Assembly: GCA_046046245.1 (NCBI GenBank)
Contig: JBJOKE010000066.1
Coordinates: 1-64,000 of the forward strand
Length of the DNA stretch: 64,000 nucleotides
Origin: UBA4615 sp046046245
GTDB lineage: Bacteria; Pseudomonadota; Gammaproteobacteria; Burkholderiales; Burkholderiaceae_E
Reading direction: 5' to 3'
In this document: one piece after another, positions 27,486 through 36,086 of the stretch
Layout: every line of letters starts with the position of its first letter
Position numbering within the stretch: the first letter of the stretch is position 1
Position numbers and translations under genes: made by a program
The notes under the pieces: generated by a model
Told to the model about the DNA's origin: nothing
Database searches by the model: none
The model's input: only the letters and a program-made list of their open reading frames with translations

Positions 27486-28256
27486 TCAGCGGACGCAGTC
27501 GATCACGTTCACGCACTGCTTGAACGTGAGGTATCGGTCGATCACGTCGCGGACGTATGCACGCGTCTCCGGAAAGGGAGGAACGCGACGACCATTGTTG
27601 ATCACCGACTGCTCCCCGGCGTTGTAGCCGGCGAGGGCGAGCCGAAGGTCGCCGTCGAACGCCCGCTTCAACGACGCGAGGTGCTTCGCTCCGAGCTCGA
27701 CGTTCGTCCTGGGATCGAGCAGTTGCGAGCGGGGATCCGCGACACCGTAGCGGCGTGCGGTCTCGGGCATGACCTGCATCAGGCCGACCGCCCCCTTGGG
27801 CGAGACCGCATCGGGCGCATACCCGGATTCGACGGACACGAGGGCGTGCAGCAGCGCGGGGTCGTGGCCCCAGGTGCGGGCGGCCGATTCGATGTGCGGC
27901 AAGACAGCCGCGGCGCGCTGGCGCGTCCGGTGCGTCGGGGGGACCGCAGGCGGGAGCAGATCGTTCCCTCGGCCCGCATCGTCGGCCCCGAGGTCCCGCA
28001 CGCCCGAGGCGCCGAGGACGACCGCGCCGCCGGCGGGACGCTCGTCGGCGCGAGGCTGCACGGCGAGGCGCTCGCATCGGACGTCGGCCAGCACGTATCC
28101 CGGATCGGCGGCCGCACGGAACACCTTGCCGCCCGCGTCGATGCACGACGCGGCCGCATGCCCCCGATCGGCGAGCACAAGGCACGCGAGGAGCAGGGCA
28201 GCACATCTCAGGGACGTGCCGATCGGTCGCATACGCAAGAGTACGGAGGCCTGCAT
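27486..28256 (-). CDS. T3SS-associated lytic transglycosylase (SLT domain)
   Basis: A 256-residue periplasmic enzyme that cleaves peptidoglycan to let the secretion apparatus pass. A signal peptide covers about residues 1-35. The SLT catalytic domain occupies the C-terminal half: the catalytic glutamate lies in LVSVESGYAPDAVSPKGAVGLMQVMP, and the fold ends with LALAGYNAGEQSV. It is of the IpgF/HpaH kind. The start is uncertain; an ATG at 28232 is also possible. An HrpL-type box lies 31 bases upstream of 28256. Confidence 0.88.
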   Translation of the reverse strand: MQASVLLRMRPIGTSLRCAALLLACLVLADRGHAAASCIDAGGKVFRAAADPGYVLADVRCERLAVQPRADERPAGGAVVLGASGVRDLGADDAGRGNDLLPPAVPPTHRTRQRAAAVLPHIESAARTWGHDPALLHALVSVESGYAPDAVSPKGAVGLMQVMPETARRYGVADPRSQLLDPRTNVELGAKHLASLKRAFDGDLRLALAGYNAGEQSVINNGRRVPPFPETRAYVRDVIDRYLTFKQCVNVIDCVR

Positions 28257-28286
28257 GGATAGTCGACTTTCGAGAAGGGTCCGGAC

Positions 28287-28315
28287 TGAGTGCCGCGCGA
28301 TGCATCGCGGGTTCC
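28287..28315 (-). promoter_or_regulatory. HrpL-type box before the lytic transglycosylase operon
   Basis: On the minus strand GGAACC-N16-GCACTCA matches the HrpL consensus GGAACC-N15/16-CCACNNA closely. It lies 31 bases before the transglycosylase start and is divergent from the sctC box. Confidence 0.8.
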
Positions 28316-28349
28316 GGCATGCGCTCGAACGGCATCGGATCAGGGCGCC

Positions 28350-28377
28350 GGAACGATCGGGCGCGCCGTGCGACTCA
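28350..28377 (+). promoter_or_regulatory. HrpL-type box before the sctC operon
   Basis: GGAACG-N15-CGACTCA lies 33 bases before the sctC ATG. The second half differs from CCACNNA at one extra position but keeps the ACTCA shared by most boxes in this locus. Confidence 0.75.
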
Positions 28378-28410
28378 GGATCCGATTCGAGACTTTCCGC
28401 AACGCGATCC

Positions 28411-30051
28411 ATGACCCGAGGCATCCCTGCGCAGCCGGCCGCGCTGCTGGCGGTCGGCCTGCTGATCGCGACCCTCGCGCTCGCGGCGACGCAGTCGGTG
28501 GTGCACGCCTCGTCGATCGAGTGGCGTCAGTCGAAGGTCCCCCTTGTCGCGACGGACATGCCGATCGAGCAGGTCCTCGATCGGATCGCCGCGGGCGAAG
28601 GTCTGCGCGTCAGGGTCGACCCCCGGGTCAGGGGAACGCTCACCCTCGAGTTCGACGGTTCACCCGCCGGCCTGCTGCGGCAACTGGAGACCCTGTTCGG
28701 CTGCGTCGCGTACTTCGACGGATCGACGCTGCACGTCACCCCAGTCGACCGCAACGCCACGGCGATGGTGCGCCTGGACCGCGGCAGCGGTGCCGCCTTC
28801 GAGGCGAGCCTGAAGCGTCTCGGCATCGCCGATCCGCGCTTCCCGATCCGCTACGACGCCTCGACCGGTGTCGCCATGGTGTCGGGCCCGCCGCGGTACA
28901 TCGAGCTGGTGCGCGAGGCCGCTCGGAACGGGCGCATGGCGCAGGATGCGGACGACGAGGAGGTCCGTGTGTTCCCGCTCCACTATGCGACCGCGAGGGA
29001 CCGCACGATGAAGTCGGGCTCGGAGAACACGGTCGTTCCCGGAGTCGCGTCGCTGATGCGCGCGATCCACCACGGTAGCGAGACGGGCGGCCCCTCCGGG
29101 CCCGCCGCGCCGGTCCGCCCGTCGAACCCGTCGACCGCACCGAAGTCCAGGCTGCGGGACGCCCCCGGGGGGCCGATCGAGGTACCGCCTCCTCCGCACG
29201 AGAAATTCGAGGAGCTCCTCTCGCGCTTCAATCCGCTCGGCGCCCCGCAAGCGGGCAACCCGCTGCCTCAGATCCACGCGGACCCCCGCCAGAACGCGGT
29301 CGTCGTCCGCGACCGTTCGAGTCGCATGGAAGCCCATCAGCAGCTCGTACGGCTCCTCGACGTGCGCCCGCGCATGATCGAACTGCACATCAGGATCATC
29401 GAGGCCGAGACCGCGTTCGTGCCCGGGCCGGATCCGGCCGCCTCCGGGATAGGGGCCGGCATCGGTCCGGCTCCGGCGATCCGTTCCATCGACGCGGTCG
29501 ATGCGACCTACACGACGAACGCGAGCGCTACGAGGCTCGGCGTCTCCCGCGACGCCCCGGGCGGCATCGCGATGCCGCCGCGATCCGGCCCGGTTCCCGG
29601 CCGGGTGCGCGTCGTCGCCGAGCCGCGACTGGTCGCCATGGACAACACCGTCGCGGAACTGGCGAACATGCGCGCCTTCACGGCCCCTGGCGGGATGCCG
29701 AATTCGGATGCGACGCAACTCGAAGCGGGGCTGCGACTGCGGATCCTGCCGCAGTCGATGATCGAGCCCGACGGAACGCGCCGCATCCAGCTTTCGGTCA
29801 CGGTGCACGACGGGCTCGTCGGCAAGCGCAGCGGGGAAGGCGAGGACTCGAACACCTCCCACTCGCTGACCACCGCCGCGATCCTGAGACCGGGGGAGAG
29901 CATGATGGTGGGCGGGATGTCGTACGACTACCAGCGGAGCCCCCTCCATCCGGCGGACACCCGCTCGTCGAGCGGGGGCGTCGCCGCCCACGGTCGGAGC
30001 GAGCGCGCGTACATCATCACGCCGCGCTTCATCGACGAGGGAGCTCCTTGA
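28411..30051 (+). CDS. sctC: T3SS outer-membrane secretin SctC
   Basis: Forms the outer-membrane ring. The 546 residues have a signal peptide (about 1-34, ending VVHASS). An N0-type domain follows (IEWRQSKVPLVATDMPIEQVLDRIA), then N1/N3 domains, and the C-terminal secretin core holds VRVVAEPRLVAMDN and ends with RAYIITPRFID. A proline-rich linker sits near the middle. It is shorter than YscC-type secretins. It is the first gene of a plus-strand operon with SctD and an aminotransferase. Its stop overlaps the SctD start (TGATG). Confidence 0.92.
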   Translation: MTRGIPAQPAALLAVGLLIATLALAATQSVVHASSIEWRQSKVPLVATDMPIEQVLDRIAAGEGLRVRVDPRVRGTLTLEFDGSPAGLLRQLETLFGCVAYFDGSTLHVTPVDRNATAMVRLDRGSGAAFEASLKRLGIADPRFPIRYDASTGVAMVSGPPRYIELVREAARNGRMAQDADDEEVRVFPLHYATARDRTMKSGSENTVVPGVASLMRAIHHGSETGGPSGPAAPVRPSNPSTAPKSRLRDAPGGPIEVPPPPHEKFEELLSRFNPLGAPQAGNPLPQIHADPRQNAVVVRDRSSRMEAHQQLVRLLDVRPRMIELHIRIIEAETAFVPGPDPAASGIGAGIGPAPAIRSIDAVDATYTTNASATRLGVSRDAPGGIAMPPRSGPVPGRVRVVAEPRLVAMDNTVAELANMRAFTAPGGMPNSDATQLEAGLRLRILPQSMIEPDGTRRIQLSVTVHDGLVGKRSGEGEDSNTSHSLTTAAILRPGESMMVGGMSYDYQRSPLHPADTRSSSGGVAAHGRSERAYIITPRFIDEGAP

Positions 30052-30878
30052 TGCGCATCAACGTCCTCGCCGGACCGAATGCCGGCGCAAGCCTCGAACG
30101 TGATGCGGAGGTCGTGACGATCGGATCCGATCCCGGGCAGTGCGACCTGGTGCTGCTCGACCCCGCCGTAGCCCCTCGCCACCTCTCGATCCACGTCGGT
30201 CCGGACGGCCGGCACGAACTGCGACCGATCGACTCGGCCGAGGTGGTCATCGATGCGCAGCACACGCTGCAGGCGCCGATGACGTTCGTCGGACCGATCT
30301 GCGCCAGGGTCGGAGACACGGAACTCCTGCTCCGACCGCGGGTGTCCGTCCGGGCCGACGACACCGGATCGGACGCCCCCGACCCGGAAGGATCGGAGAC
30401 GCCCCGTCCGGCGCGCCCGCGACGGATCCCGATGCTCCTGATCGGATGCACGGCGACAGGCTGCGTCACGCTGACCTGGGCCGTGCTGTCGCTGATGTCG
30501 GCGCCTGCCACGGCAGATCCGCGCCGGCTGTCCGCGCCCGTCACGGTCTCCGCGCCGGGGACGGTCCCGACGACGCGAGGGACCGTGTCGCACGACCAGG
30601 GGCTGGCGCGTCGGCCGGCGCTCCTCGCCCACGATCGCGCCGGATCGGTGCTGATGGAGACCCCGAGCGAGCCGACGCCAGCCCCCCCTCCTGCGCCCGT
30701 TCGCCGCACGCTCTCGAAGCTGGCGGACGGACCGGCCGGCCCCTACCTCGAGACACAGCAGGGCGATCGATATCCGTTGTCCGCCGCCGACGGCGACGGT
30801 TTCGCCCTTCACTGGCAATCGCACGACGAGATCGTGCTCCGTCGAAACGGTCAATCCATCCAGGTGAGAATCGAATGA
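30051..30878 (+). CDS. sctD: T3SS inner-membrane ring protein SctD, short form
   Basis: A 275-residue protein with an N-terminal cytoplasmic forkhead-associated-like domain (VTIGSDPGQCDLVLLDPAVAPRHLSIHV, residues about 22-50) and one membrane helix (about 127-150). A proline-rich periplasmic part ends in a small domain (SKLADGPAGPYLE to the end). Usual SctD proteins have a longer periplasmic region with two or three ring-building motifs, so this one is markedly reduced. It is coupled to sctC and to the aminotransferase by overlapping codons. Confidence 0.8.
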   Translation: MRINVLAGPNAGASLERDAEVVTIGSDPGQCDLVLLDPAVAPRHLSIHVGPDGRHELRPIDSAEVVIDAQHTLQAPMTFVGPICARVGDTELLLRPRVSVRADDTGSDAPDPEGSETPRPARPRRIPMLLIGCTATGCVTLTWAVLSLMSAPATADPRRLSAPVTVSAPGTVPTTRGTVSHDQGLARRPALLAHDRAGSVLMETPSEPTPAPPPAPVRRTLSKLADGPAGPYLETQQGDRYPLSAADGDGFALHWQSHDEIVLRRNGQSIQVRIE

Positions 30879-32230
30879 ACGCTGCCGATACGCCCCACAT
30901 CGACTGGCCGGTCTGGAGACCGATGAGCATCCCCGGCGCGCCGGGGCCGGCGCCGTTCATGGCCGACTCGGCCAGCGGCGTCTACGTCACGGACGAAGCG
31001 GGCGAGCGATACCTCGACATGACCGCGGGTCTCGCCTACGTGAACGCCGGCCACGGTCGTCCCGAGATCATCGAGGCGATCGCCCGCCAGTGCGGCCGGC
31101 TCGCGACCTTCCCGAGTCACGGCCAGCACGCCCACCGGCTCGAACTCGAGCTCGGTGAACGGCTCGTCGCGATGCTTGCGCCCGAGAGGATGTCGAAGGT
31201 GATGTACTCGAGCGGCGGCAGCGAAGCGGTGGAGAACGCGCTCAAGATCGCACGGCAATACTGGAAGCTGCGGGGCCGGCCCGAGAAGACCCGCTTCGTG
31301 TCGTTCAAGCTCTCACACCACGGGCTCGGCCTGGGATCGATGGCGGTGAGCGGCGTGCCGATGGCGCCGCGGCTGTACGGCCCGACGCTCGAGGGCGTCC
31401 ACCACATCGATCCGCCCTACTCGTACCGGCGCCACGACCGGGCGGAGGGCGACGCGCTGAGCCTCGCCGTCGCGCGCGAACTCGAGCGCATGCTCGGCTG
31501 GCTGGATCCGGGAACCGTGGCGGCGTTCATCGCGGAGCCCGTCCAGTGCGCGTTCGGCGCGATCGTGCCGCCTGCCACCTTGTGGCCTGCGCTTCGGCAG
31601 GTCTGCACGCACTACGACGTGCTGATGATCGCCGACGAGGTGGTCACCGGATTCGGTCGCACCGGCGCATGGTTCGGGAGCCGACTGTGGGGCGTCGCAC
31701 CCGACCTGATGTGCTTCGCGAAGGGCATCAACTCCGGCTACGTCCCGTTCGGCGCGACCGCCGTCTCGGAGCGGATCGCGGACGCGTGGTCGGGCACCGG
31801 GGCGGAATCGATGATCCTTCACGGCCATACGTACGCAGGGCATCCGCTGGGATGCGCGTCGACGATGGCCAACCTGGACGTGCTGGAGCGCGAGGACCTG
31901 CCGGGGAACGCCGCTCGGGTCGGCGCGCACCTGCTCGAGGGCCTGCGCGGCCTCGCGCGGCATCCGCTGGTCGGCGAAGTCCGCGGCGTCGGCCTGATGT
32001 GCGCGGTCGAGCTCGTATCGGATCGTGATAGTCGCCGCACCCTGGAGCAGGCCGACCCCGCACTTGCCGCCATCCGACACGTCCTCGAGGAGGAACGGAT
32101 CATGGTTCGGTGGATCAGCACGGGGATGTTGCTGACCCCCCCGCTCACGCTCGGCGTCGCCGAGGTGGATCGTTTCCTGACCGCACTCCGGCGTGCCCTG
32201 GAGGCAGGCCGACCGACCGCGGGGGGGTGA
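30875..32230 (+). CDS. Class III PLP-dependent aminotransferase inside the sctC-sctD operon
   Basis: A 451-residue enzyme that moves an amino group between an amine or omega-amino acid and a keto acid. The PLP-binding aspartate lies in MIADEVVTGFGRTG and the Schiff-base lysine in MCFAKGINSGYVPFGA. The substrate-side motif SSGGSEAVENALK is also present. It is most like omega-amino acid:pyruvate aminotransferases. Its ATG overlaps the sctD stop, so it is translated with the secretion genes. I know of no standard role for such an enzyme in T3SS. It ends one base from the converging sctT stop. Confidence 0.9.
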   Translation: MNAADTPHIDWPVWRPMSIPGAPGPAPFMADSASGVYVTDEAGERYLDMTAGLAYVNAGHGRPEIIEAIARQCGRLATFPSHGQHAHRLELELGERLVAMLAPERMSKVMYSSGGSEAVENALKIARQYWKLRGRPEKTRFVSFKLSHHGLGLGSMAVSGVPMAPRLYGPTLEGVHHIDPPYSYRRHDRAEGDALSLAVARELERMLGWLDPGTVAAFIAEPVQCAFGAIVPPATLWPALRQVCTHYDVLMIADEVVTGFGRTGAWFGSRLWGVAPDLMCFAKGINSGYVPFGATAVSERIADAWSGTGAESMILHGHTYAGHPLGCASTMANLDVLEREDLPGNAARVGAHLLEGLRGLARHPLVGEVRGVGLMCAVELVSDRDSRRTLEQADPALAAIRHVLEEERIMVRWISTGMLLTPPLTLGVAEVDRFLTALRRALEAGRPTAGG

Positions 32231-32231
32231 G

Positions 32232-33026
32232 TCAGACGCCGAGGATACGCTTGACGCCTTCCCGGACCGGGAAGGCGGCGATGTACTCCAGGATCCTCGC
32301 GAATAGGGCACCGAGCAGGATCAGCATCAGGAACTGCGCGGCCAGGTGCTTCAGTCCCTGGGCGAAGGTGTGGCCGTCGAGCGAGGGCATCGCCCGGGCG
32401 GCGAGGCCCACCGCGACCTCGACGAGCAGGAGCACGACCAGGAACGGCAGCACGAGCGCGCCGCCGAGCGCGAACTGCCGCGAGAACTCGTCGGCCAGCC
32501 CGGACACGAACCCCTCAGTCAGCGCGGGCCAGGTCGACAGGACGGGCCACAGCGCGAACGTGTCGTAGAGCCCTCCCAGCAGGACCAGGAAGGCACCCGA
32601 CGCCAACACGAGCGTGGTGAAGGCCTGGGTCATGAAGTCGTCGCTCGGCCCCCCGCTGTGGTCGTTCAGCGGATCGAGCACCGAACTCTGCGTGGACCCC
32701 GTCTGCTGGTCGATGAGGGCCCCCGCCGCGTCGACGGCCCAGAAGACGGCGCCGGCCACGAATCCGACGACCATCCCGATGAACGCCTCCTTGGCCACGA
32801 CGGGAAACCAGAAGGACCAGGGCCAGCGGTCGGGCAGTCCGGACATCACGACCGGGACGTTCAGGGACGCGATCGCGAGCACGACGCCGAGATAGGTCGT
32901 GCGCATGATCACCGTGGGCTTGAGCATCGGCAGGAACAGCGACACCACCAGGACCCTGACGCTCGAGAGCACCAGCGCCACCAGCCAGGCGAGCGCCTCG
33001 CCGAACGGCGCGTAGGGCTCCGTCAC
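32232..33026 (-). CDS. sctT: T3SS export apparatus protein SctT
   Basis: A 264-residue inner-membrane protein of the FliR/SctT family with six to eight helices. It forms the export gate with SctR and SctS. Conserved features include FIGMVVGFVAGAVFWAVDAAGALIDQQ and the C-terminal membrane helices. The GTG start overlaps the sctS stop (GTGA). It is the last gene of the long minus-strand operon that starts near 43273. Confidence 0.92.
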   Translation of the reverse strand: MTEPYAPFGEALAWLVALVLSSVRVLVVSLFLPMLKPTVIMRTTYLGVVLAIASLNVPVVMSGLPDRWPWSFWFPVVAKEAFIGMVVGFVAGAVFWAVDAAGALIDQQTGSTQSSVLDPLNDHSGGPSDDFMTQAFTTLVLASGAFLVLLGGLYDTFALWPVLSTWPALTEGFVSGLADEFSRQFALGGALVLPFLVVLLLVEVAVGLAARAMPSLDGHTFAQGLKHLAAQFLMLILLGALFARILEYIAAFPVREGVKRILGV

Positions 33027-33295
33027 GAACGTCCGACCTGCACGATGGCACCGAACTGTTCCTGCGCGAACCGGTGGATGGCCGATCCCGCGGCACCACC
33101 GAACACCAGCAGGAGCACCAGCACGGCGATCAGTCGCGCCGCGGTCCCGATCGTCTGTTCCTGGACCGAGGTCAGGGTCTCGATCACCGCGACCAGCAGT
33201 CCGACGCCGGCCGACACGACGACCACCGGCGTGACGATCACGAGCACGATCCACAGGGCCGCCTGGCACAACCTGATGATCGCATCCGGATCCAT
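33023..33295 (-). CDS. sctS: T3SS export apparatus protein SctS
   Basis: A 90-residue, two-helix membrane protein of the FliQ/SctS family. The conserved core reads ALWIVLVIVTPVVVVSAGVG followed by LTSVQEQTI. It fits between SctV and SctT. The start lies 1 base past the sctV stop. Confidence 0.92.
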   Translation of the reverse strand: MDPDAIIRLCQAALWIVLVIVTPVVVVSAGVGLLVAVIETLTSVQEQTIGTAARLIAVLVLLLVFGGAAGSAIHRFAQEQFGAIVQVGRS

Positions 33296-33296
33296 G

Positions 33297-35420
33297 TCAG
33301 CGCCCGAGGCTCAGCTCGCCCAGGACCACGACCTCGCGTGCCTCGGCCAGCTCGCCGAACGAGAGGACGGGGATCTCCCGCGCGTGGGGCTCGAGAAGCT
33401 TGCGGACGAACCGCCGCGTCTCGAGCTGGACCGCCAGCACCGGCGTCCCGGACGCCCCTGCCGTCACCTCGCGGAACTGGTCCACGAGGTGGAGGACCTC
33501 GGCCGCCTCGAACGGCTGGTAGCTACCGCGCGATGCCTGGAGCGCCGATCGCAGTGCCGCCTCGGACTCCTGAGACAGGACGACGGCGCGAACCGTGCCG
33601 GTCCCGTCGGCGAAGCGCTGGCAGGTCTGGCTGGACAGCGCCAGGCGGACCTGTTCCGTCAGCAGCACGGGGTCCTTCTCGCGCGTCGCGGCCACGCTGA
33701 GCGTCTCCAGGATCGTGCGCAGGTCGCGCAGCGGGACGGCCTCGTCGACGAGGCGCCGGAGGATGTCGGCGAGCTTCGTCACGGGCAGCGACTTCTCCAC
33801 TTCCGCGACGAGCTCCGGATGCTCGTTCGCCGCGGCGCGCAGGATCATCGCGGTCTCGCCCAAGCCGATCATCGCCGCGCCGTGTCGCTCCAGGACGTGC
33901 ATGACGGCCTGCGCGATGCAGCGCTCCAGCGGAACCGTCACGCACCCGGGCGGCATCGCGGCGTCGGCCTTCATGAGACGCCAGGAGGGGTCCAGCGTGG
34001 CGAGCGCGTCGGATCGCTCGAAACCCGGCACGTCGTGCATTCCGGCGGGACACTCCACGATCAGCCGATCCGCCGGAACCTCCAGGCGGAAGCGTCTGAC
34101 ATCGAAGGTCACTACAGTCAGCTCGCCCGGCGCCGCATCGGGCTCGCGCACCATCGTCATGCCGGGAAACGGCAGACCCGACTCACCGCCGAGTCGCAGG
34201 CGCATCCGCCCGAACTCCAGGTTCATCCGCATCGGGTGGAGCCGTCCGATGATGTCGTCCGATGCCGCGACCGACAGCGGCAGCGCCATCGGCGCCGGAG
34301 CGCTCGACACCATGGGCGGCGCCTTGGCGAGACCGCTGCGCGCGAAGGCCATGATCGGCGCCGACGGCGTATGGTGCATCCGGGCTTCCCGCTTCATCAG
34401 CAGCACCGCCGGCAGCAGCAGCATGATGGAGACGAAGAGCGACGGCAGCATCGGAAACCCCGGCAGGACCGCGGTCAGGATCAGGACCAGACCCGCGATC
34501 ATGAGCCCCTTGTGATGGCCCGCGATCTGGCGGACGATCAGGTCGCCGATGCCGCCCTGTTCCGATCCTGCGGTCGGCGGCGACCCGGACTGCGTGATCA
34601 TCACGCCGGCCGCGATCGACAGCAGCAGGGACGGGATCTGCGCGACCATGCTGTCGCCGATCGTGAGCAGCGCGAAACGCTTCGCCGCCTCCGAGACGCT
34701 CATGCCCTGCAGACCCGCGCCGACCGCGATCCCTCCGATGATCGTGATCGCGGCGATCACCAGGCCCGCGATCGCGTCGCCCTTCACGAACTTCATCGCT
34801 CCATCCAGGCCGCTGTGGAGCTTGCTCTCCTGCTCGATCTCGCTGCGTCGTGCACGCGCCTCGTTCATGGTGATCAGACCGGCCCGCAGGTCCGCGTCGA
34901 TGGACATCTGCTTCCCGGGCATCGCATCCAGCGTGAATCGCGCGGACACCTCGGCGGCACGCTCCGCCCCCTTCGCGATGACGACGAACTGGACGACGCT
35001 CAGGATCAGGAACACGATCGCGCCGACCACGTAGTTGCCGCCCACCACGAGCACGCCGAACGACTCGACGATCCGCGGACCGTGTCCGGTGAGCAGGATC
35101 AGCTTCGTCGACGCGATGTTGAGACCTAGCCGCAACAGCGTGGTGAAGAGCAACAGACTCGGGAAGCTCGACAAGGCGAGCGGGCTGCGGGCCGCGACCA
35201 CCGCGAGCAGCACGACCATGCTGAGCGCGAAGTTCGCGATGATCAGCACGTCGATCGCGAAGACCGGCAGCGGGGCCGCGATCAGTGCGACGACGGCGAC
35301 GACCACGAGCACGATCAGCAGATCGCGCTGGCGCCCGATGATCCTGAGGGCGATCTCCGCACGTCGACGTGCGGTCAGCTCCGACGCCAGCGGCGTGTTC
35401 GTCACGGCATGCGCTCCCAC
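33297..35420 (-). CDS. sctV: T3SS export gate protein SctV
   Basis: A 707-residue protein of the FHIPEP family. The N-terminal half holds about eight membrane helices and the FHIPEP loop (LRLGLNIASTKLIL and SARFTLDAMPGKQMSIDADLRAG). The C-terminal cytoplasmic half forms the nonameric ring that receives chaperone-effector complexes. The first possible start is GTG 35420. A GTG at 35405 has a better-placed GGAG. Its position between sctR and sctS is unusual, since R-S-T are normally contiguous. Confidence 0.94.
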   Translation of the reverse strand: MGAHAVTNTPLASELTARRRAEIALRIIGRQRDLLIVLVVVAVVALIAAPLPVFAIDVLIIANFALSMVVLLAVVAARSPLALSSFPSLLLFTTLLRLGLNIASTKLILLTGHGPRIVESFGVLVVGGNYVVGAIVFLILSVVQFVVIAKGAERAAEVSARFTLDAMPGKQMSIDADLRAGLITMNEARARRSEIEQESKLHSGLDGAMKFVKGDAIAGLVIAAITIIGGIAVGAGLQGMSVSEAAKRFALLTIGDSMVAQIPSLLLSIAAGVMITQSGSPPTAGSEQGGIGDLIVRQIAGHHKGLMIAGLVLILTAVLPGFPMLPSLFVSIMLLLPAVLLMKREARMHHTPSAPIMAFARSGLAKAPPMVSSAPAPMALPLSVAASDDIIGRLHPMRMNLEFGRMRLRLGGESGLPFPGMTMVREPDAAPGELTVVTFDVRRFRLEVPADRLIVECPAGMHDVPGFERSDALATLDPSWRLMKADAAMPPGCVTVPLERCIAQAVMHVLERHGAAMIGLGETAMILRAAANEHPELVAEVEKSLPVTKLADILRRLVDEAVPLRDLRTILETLSVAATREKDPVLLTEQVRLALSSQTCQRFADGTGTVRAVVLSQESEAALRSALQASRGSYQPFEAAEVLHLVDQFREVTAGASGTPVLAVQLETRRFVRKLLEPHAREIPVLSFGELAEAREVVVLGELSLGR

Positions 35421-35423
35421 GCC

Positions 35424-36086
35424 TCATTCATAGCTGAGGATCAGGCTGTGAAGGAGCATCGACCAGCCGTCGGTCGAAATGAACAGGAGCAGCTTGAACG
35501 GCACCGAGACGACGGTCGGAGAGATCATCGCCATGCCCAACGCCAGCAGCACGGCGGCGACGATGAAGTCGACGACGATGAACACGACGTAGACGATCAT
35601 CCCGACGACGAACGCCTCGGTGAGCTGCGACAGCACGAACGCGGGGACCATGACGGCCCAGTCGTCCCTGCGCACGGTGTCGGCGAGCTCCGTCGGCCAC
35701 ATCCGACGGGTGACCGAGACGAAGAAGTCGAGCTCGCGTTCGTGGGCGTGCTTGGCCAGGAACTGCTTGAGCGGCTCGTGCGCGGCCTTTGCCGCCTTGA
35801 CGATCAGCGCCCCGGTGGGCACCCGCCCGCTCTCGATGTCGGTCTTCAGGGGCTCGTACGCCCTGACCGCGACCGGTGCCATCACGTAGCAGGTGATGAG
35901 CAGCGCGAGCGCGTTGATCACCAGCGCCGGCGGCGTCGACTGGACGCCGATCGCGTTGCGGGTGAGCATCAGCACGATCTGAACCTTGGCGAACGACGTC
36001 GTCAGGACCGCGAGCAGGGGCAGCATCCCCAGCGCCGCGAGCGCCAGGAACAGCGACAGGGGTTCGGTGAAGAGCCGGTCAGCCAT
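35424..36086 (-). CDS. sctR: T3SS export apparatus protein SctR
   Basis: A 220-residue FliP/SctR family protein with four membrane helices. Characteristic segments include TSFAKVQIVLMLTRNAIGVQSTPPALVINALAL and the C-terminal VDFIVAAVLLALGMAMISP followed by FKLLLF. It overlaps the sctQ stop by 8 bases. It forms the core of the export gate. Confidence 0.94.
   Translation of the reverse strand: MADRLFTEPLSLFLALAALGMLPLLAVLTTSFAKVQIVLMLTRNAIGVQSTPPALVINALALLITCYVMAPVAVRAYEPLKTDIESGRVPTGALIVKAAKAAHEPLKQFLAKHAHERELDFFVSVTRRMWPTELADTVRRDDWAVMVPAFVLSQLTEAFVVGMIVYVVFIVVDFIVAAVLLALGMAMISPTVVSVPFKLLLFISTDGWSMLLHSLILSYE

Noticed and set aside
26268..28262. 664-codon plus-strand open frame across the sigma factor, chaperone and transglycosylase genes
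   Set aside because: Composition is Arg/Ala/Gly-rich without motifs, and it overlaps three well-supported genes in other frames.
32346..35129. 927-codon plus-strand open frame opposite sctT, sctS and sctV
   Set aside because: It is antisense to three highly conserved export genes and has His/Arg-rich, non-protein-like composition.
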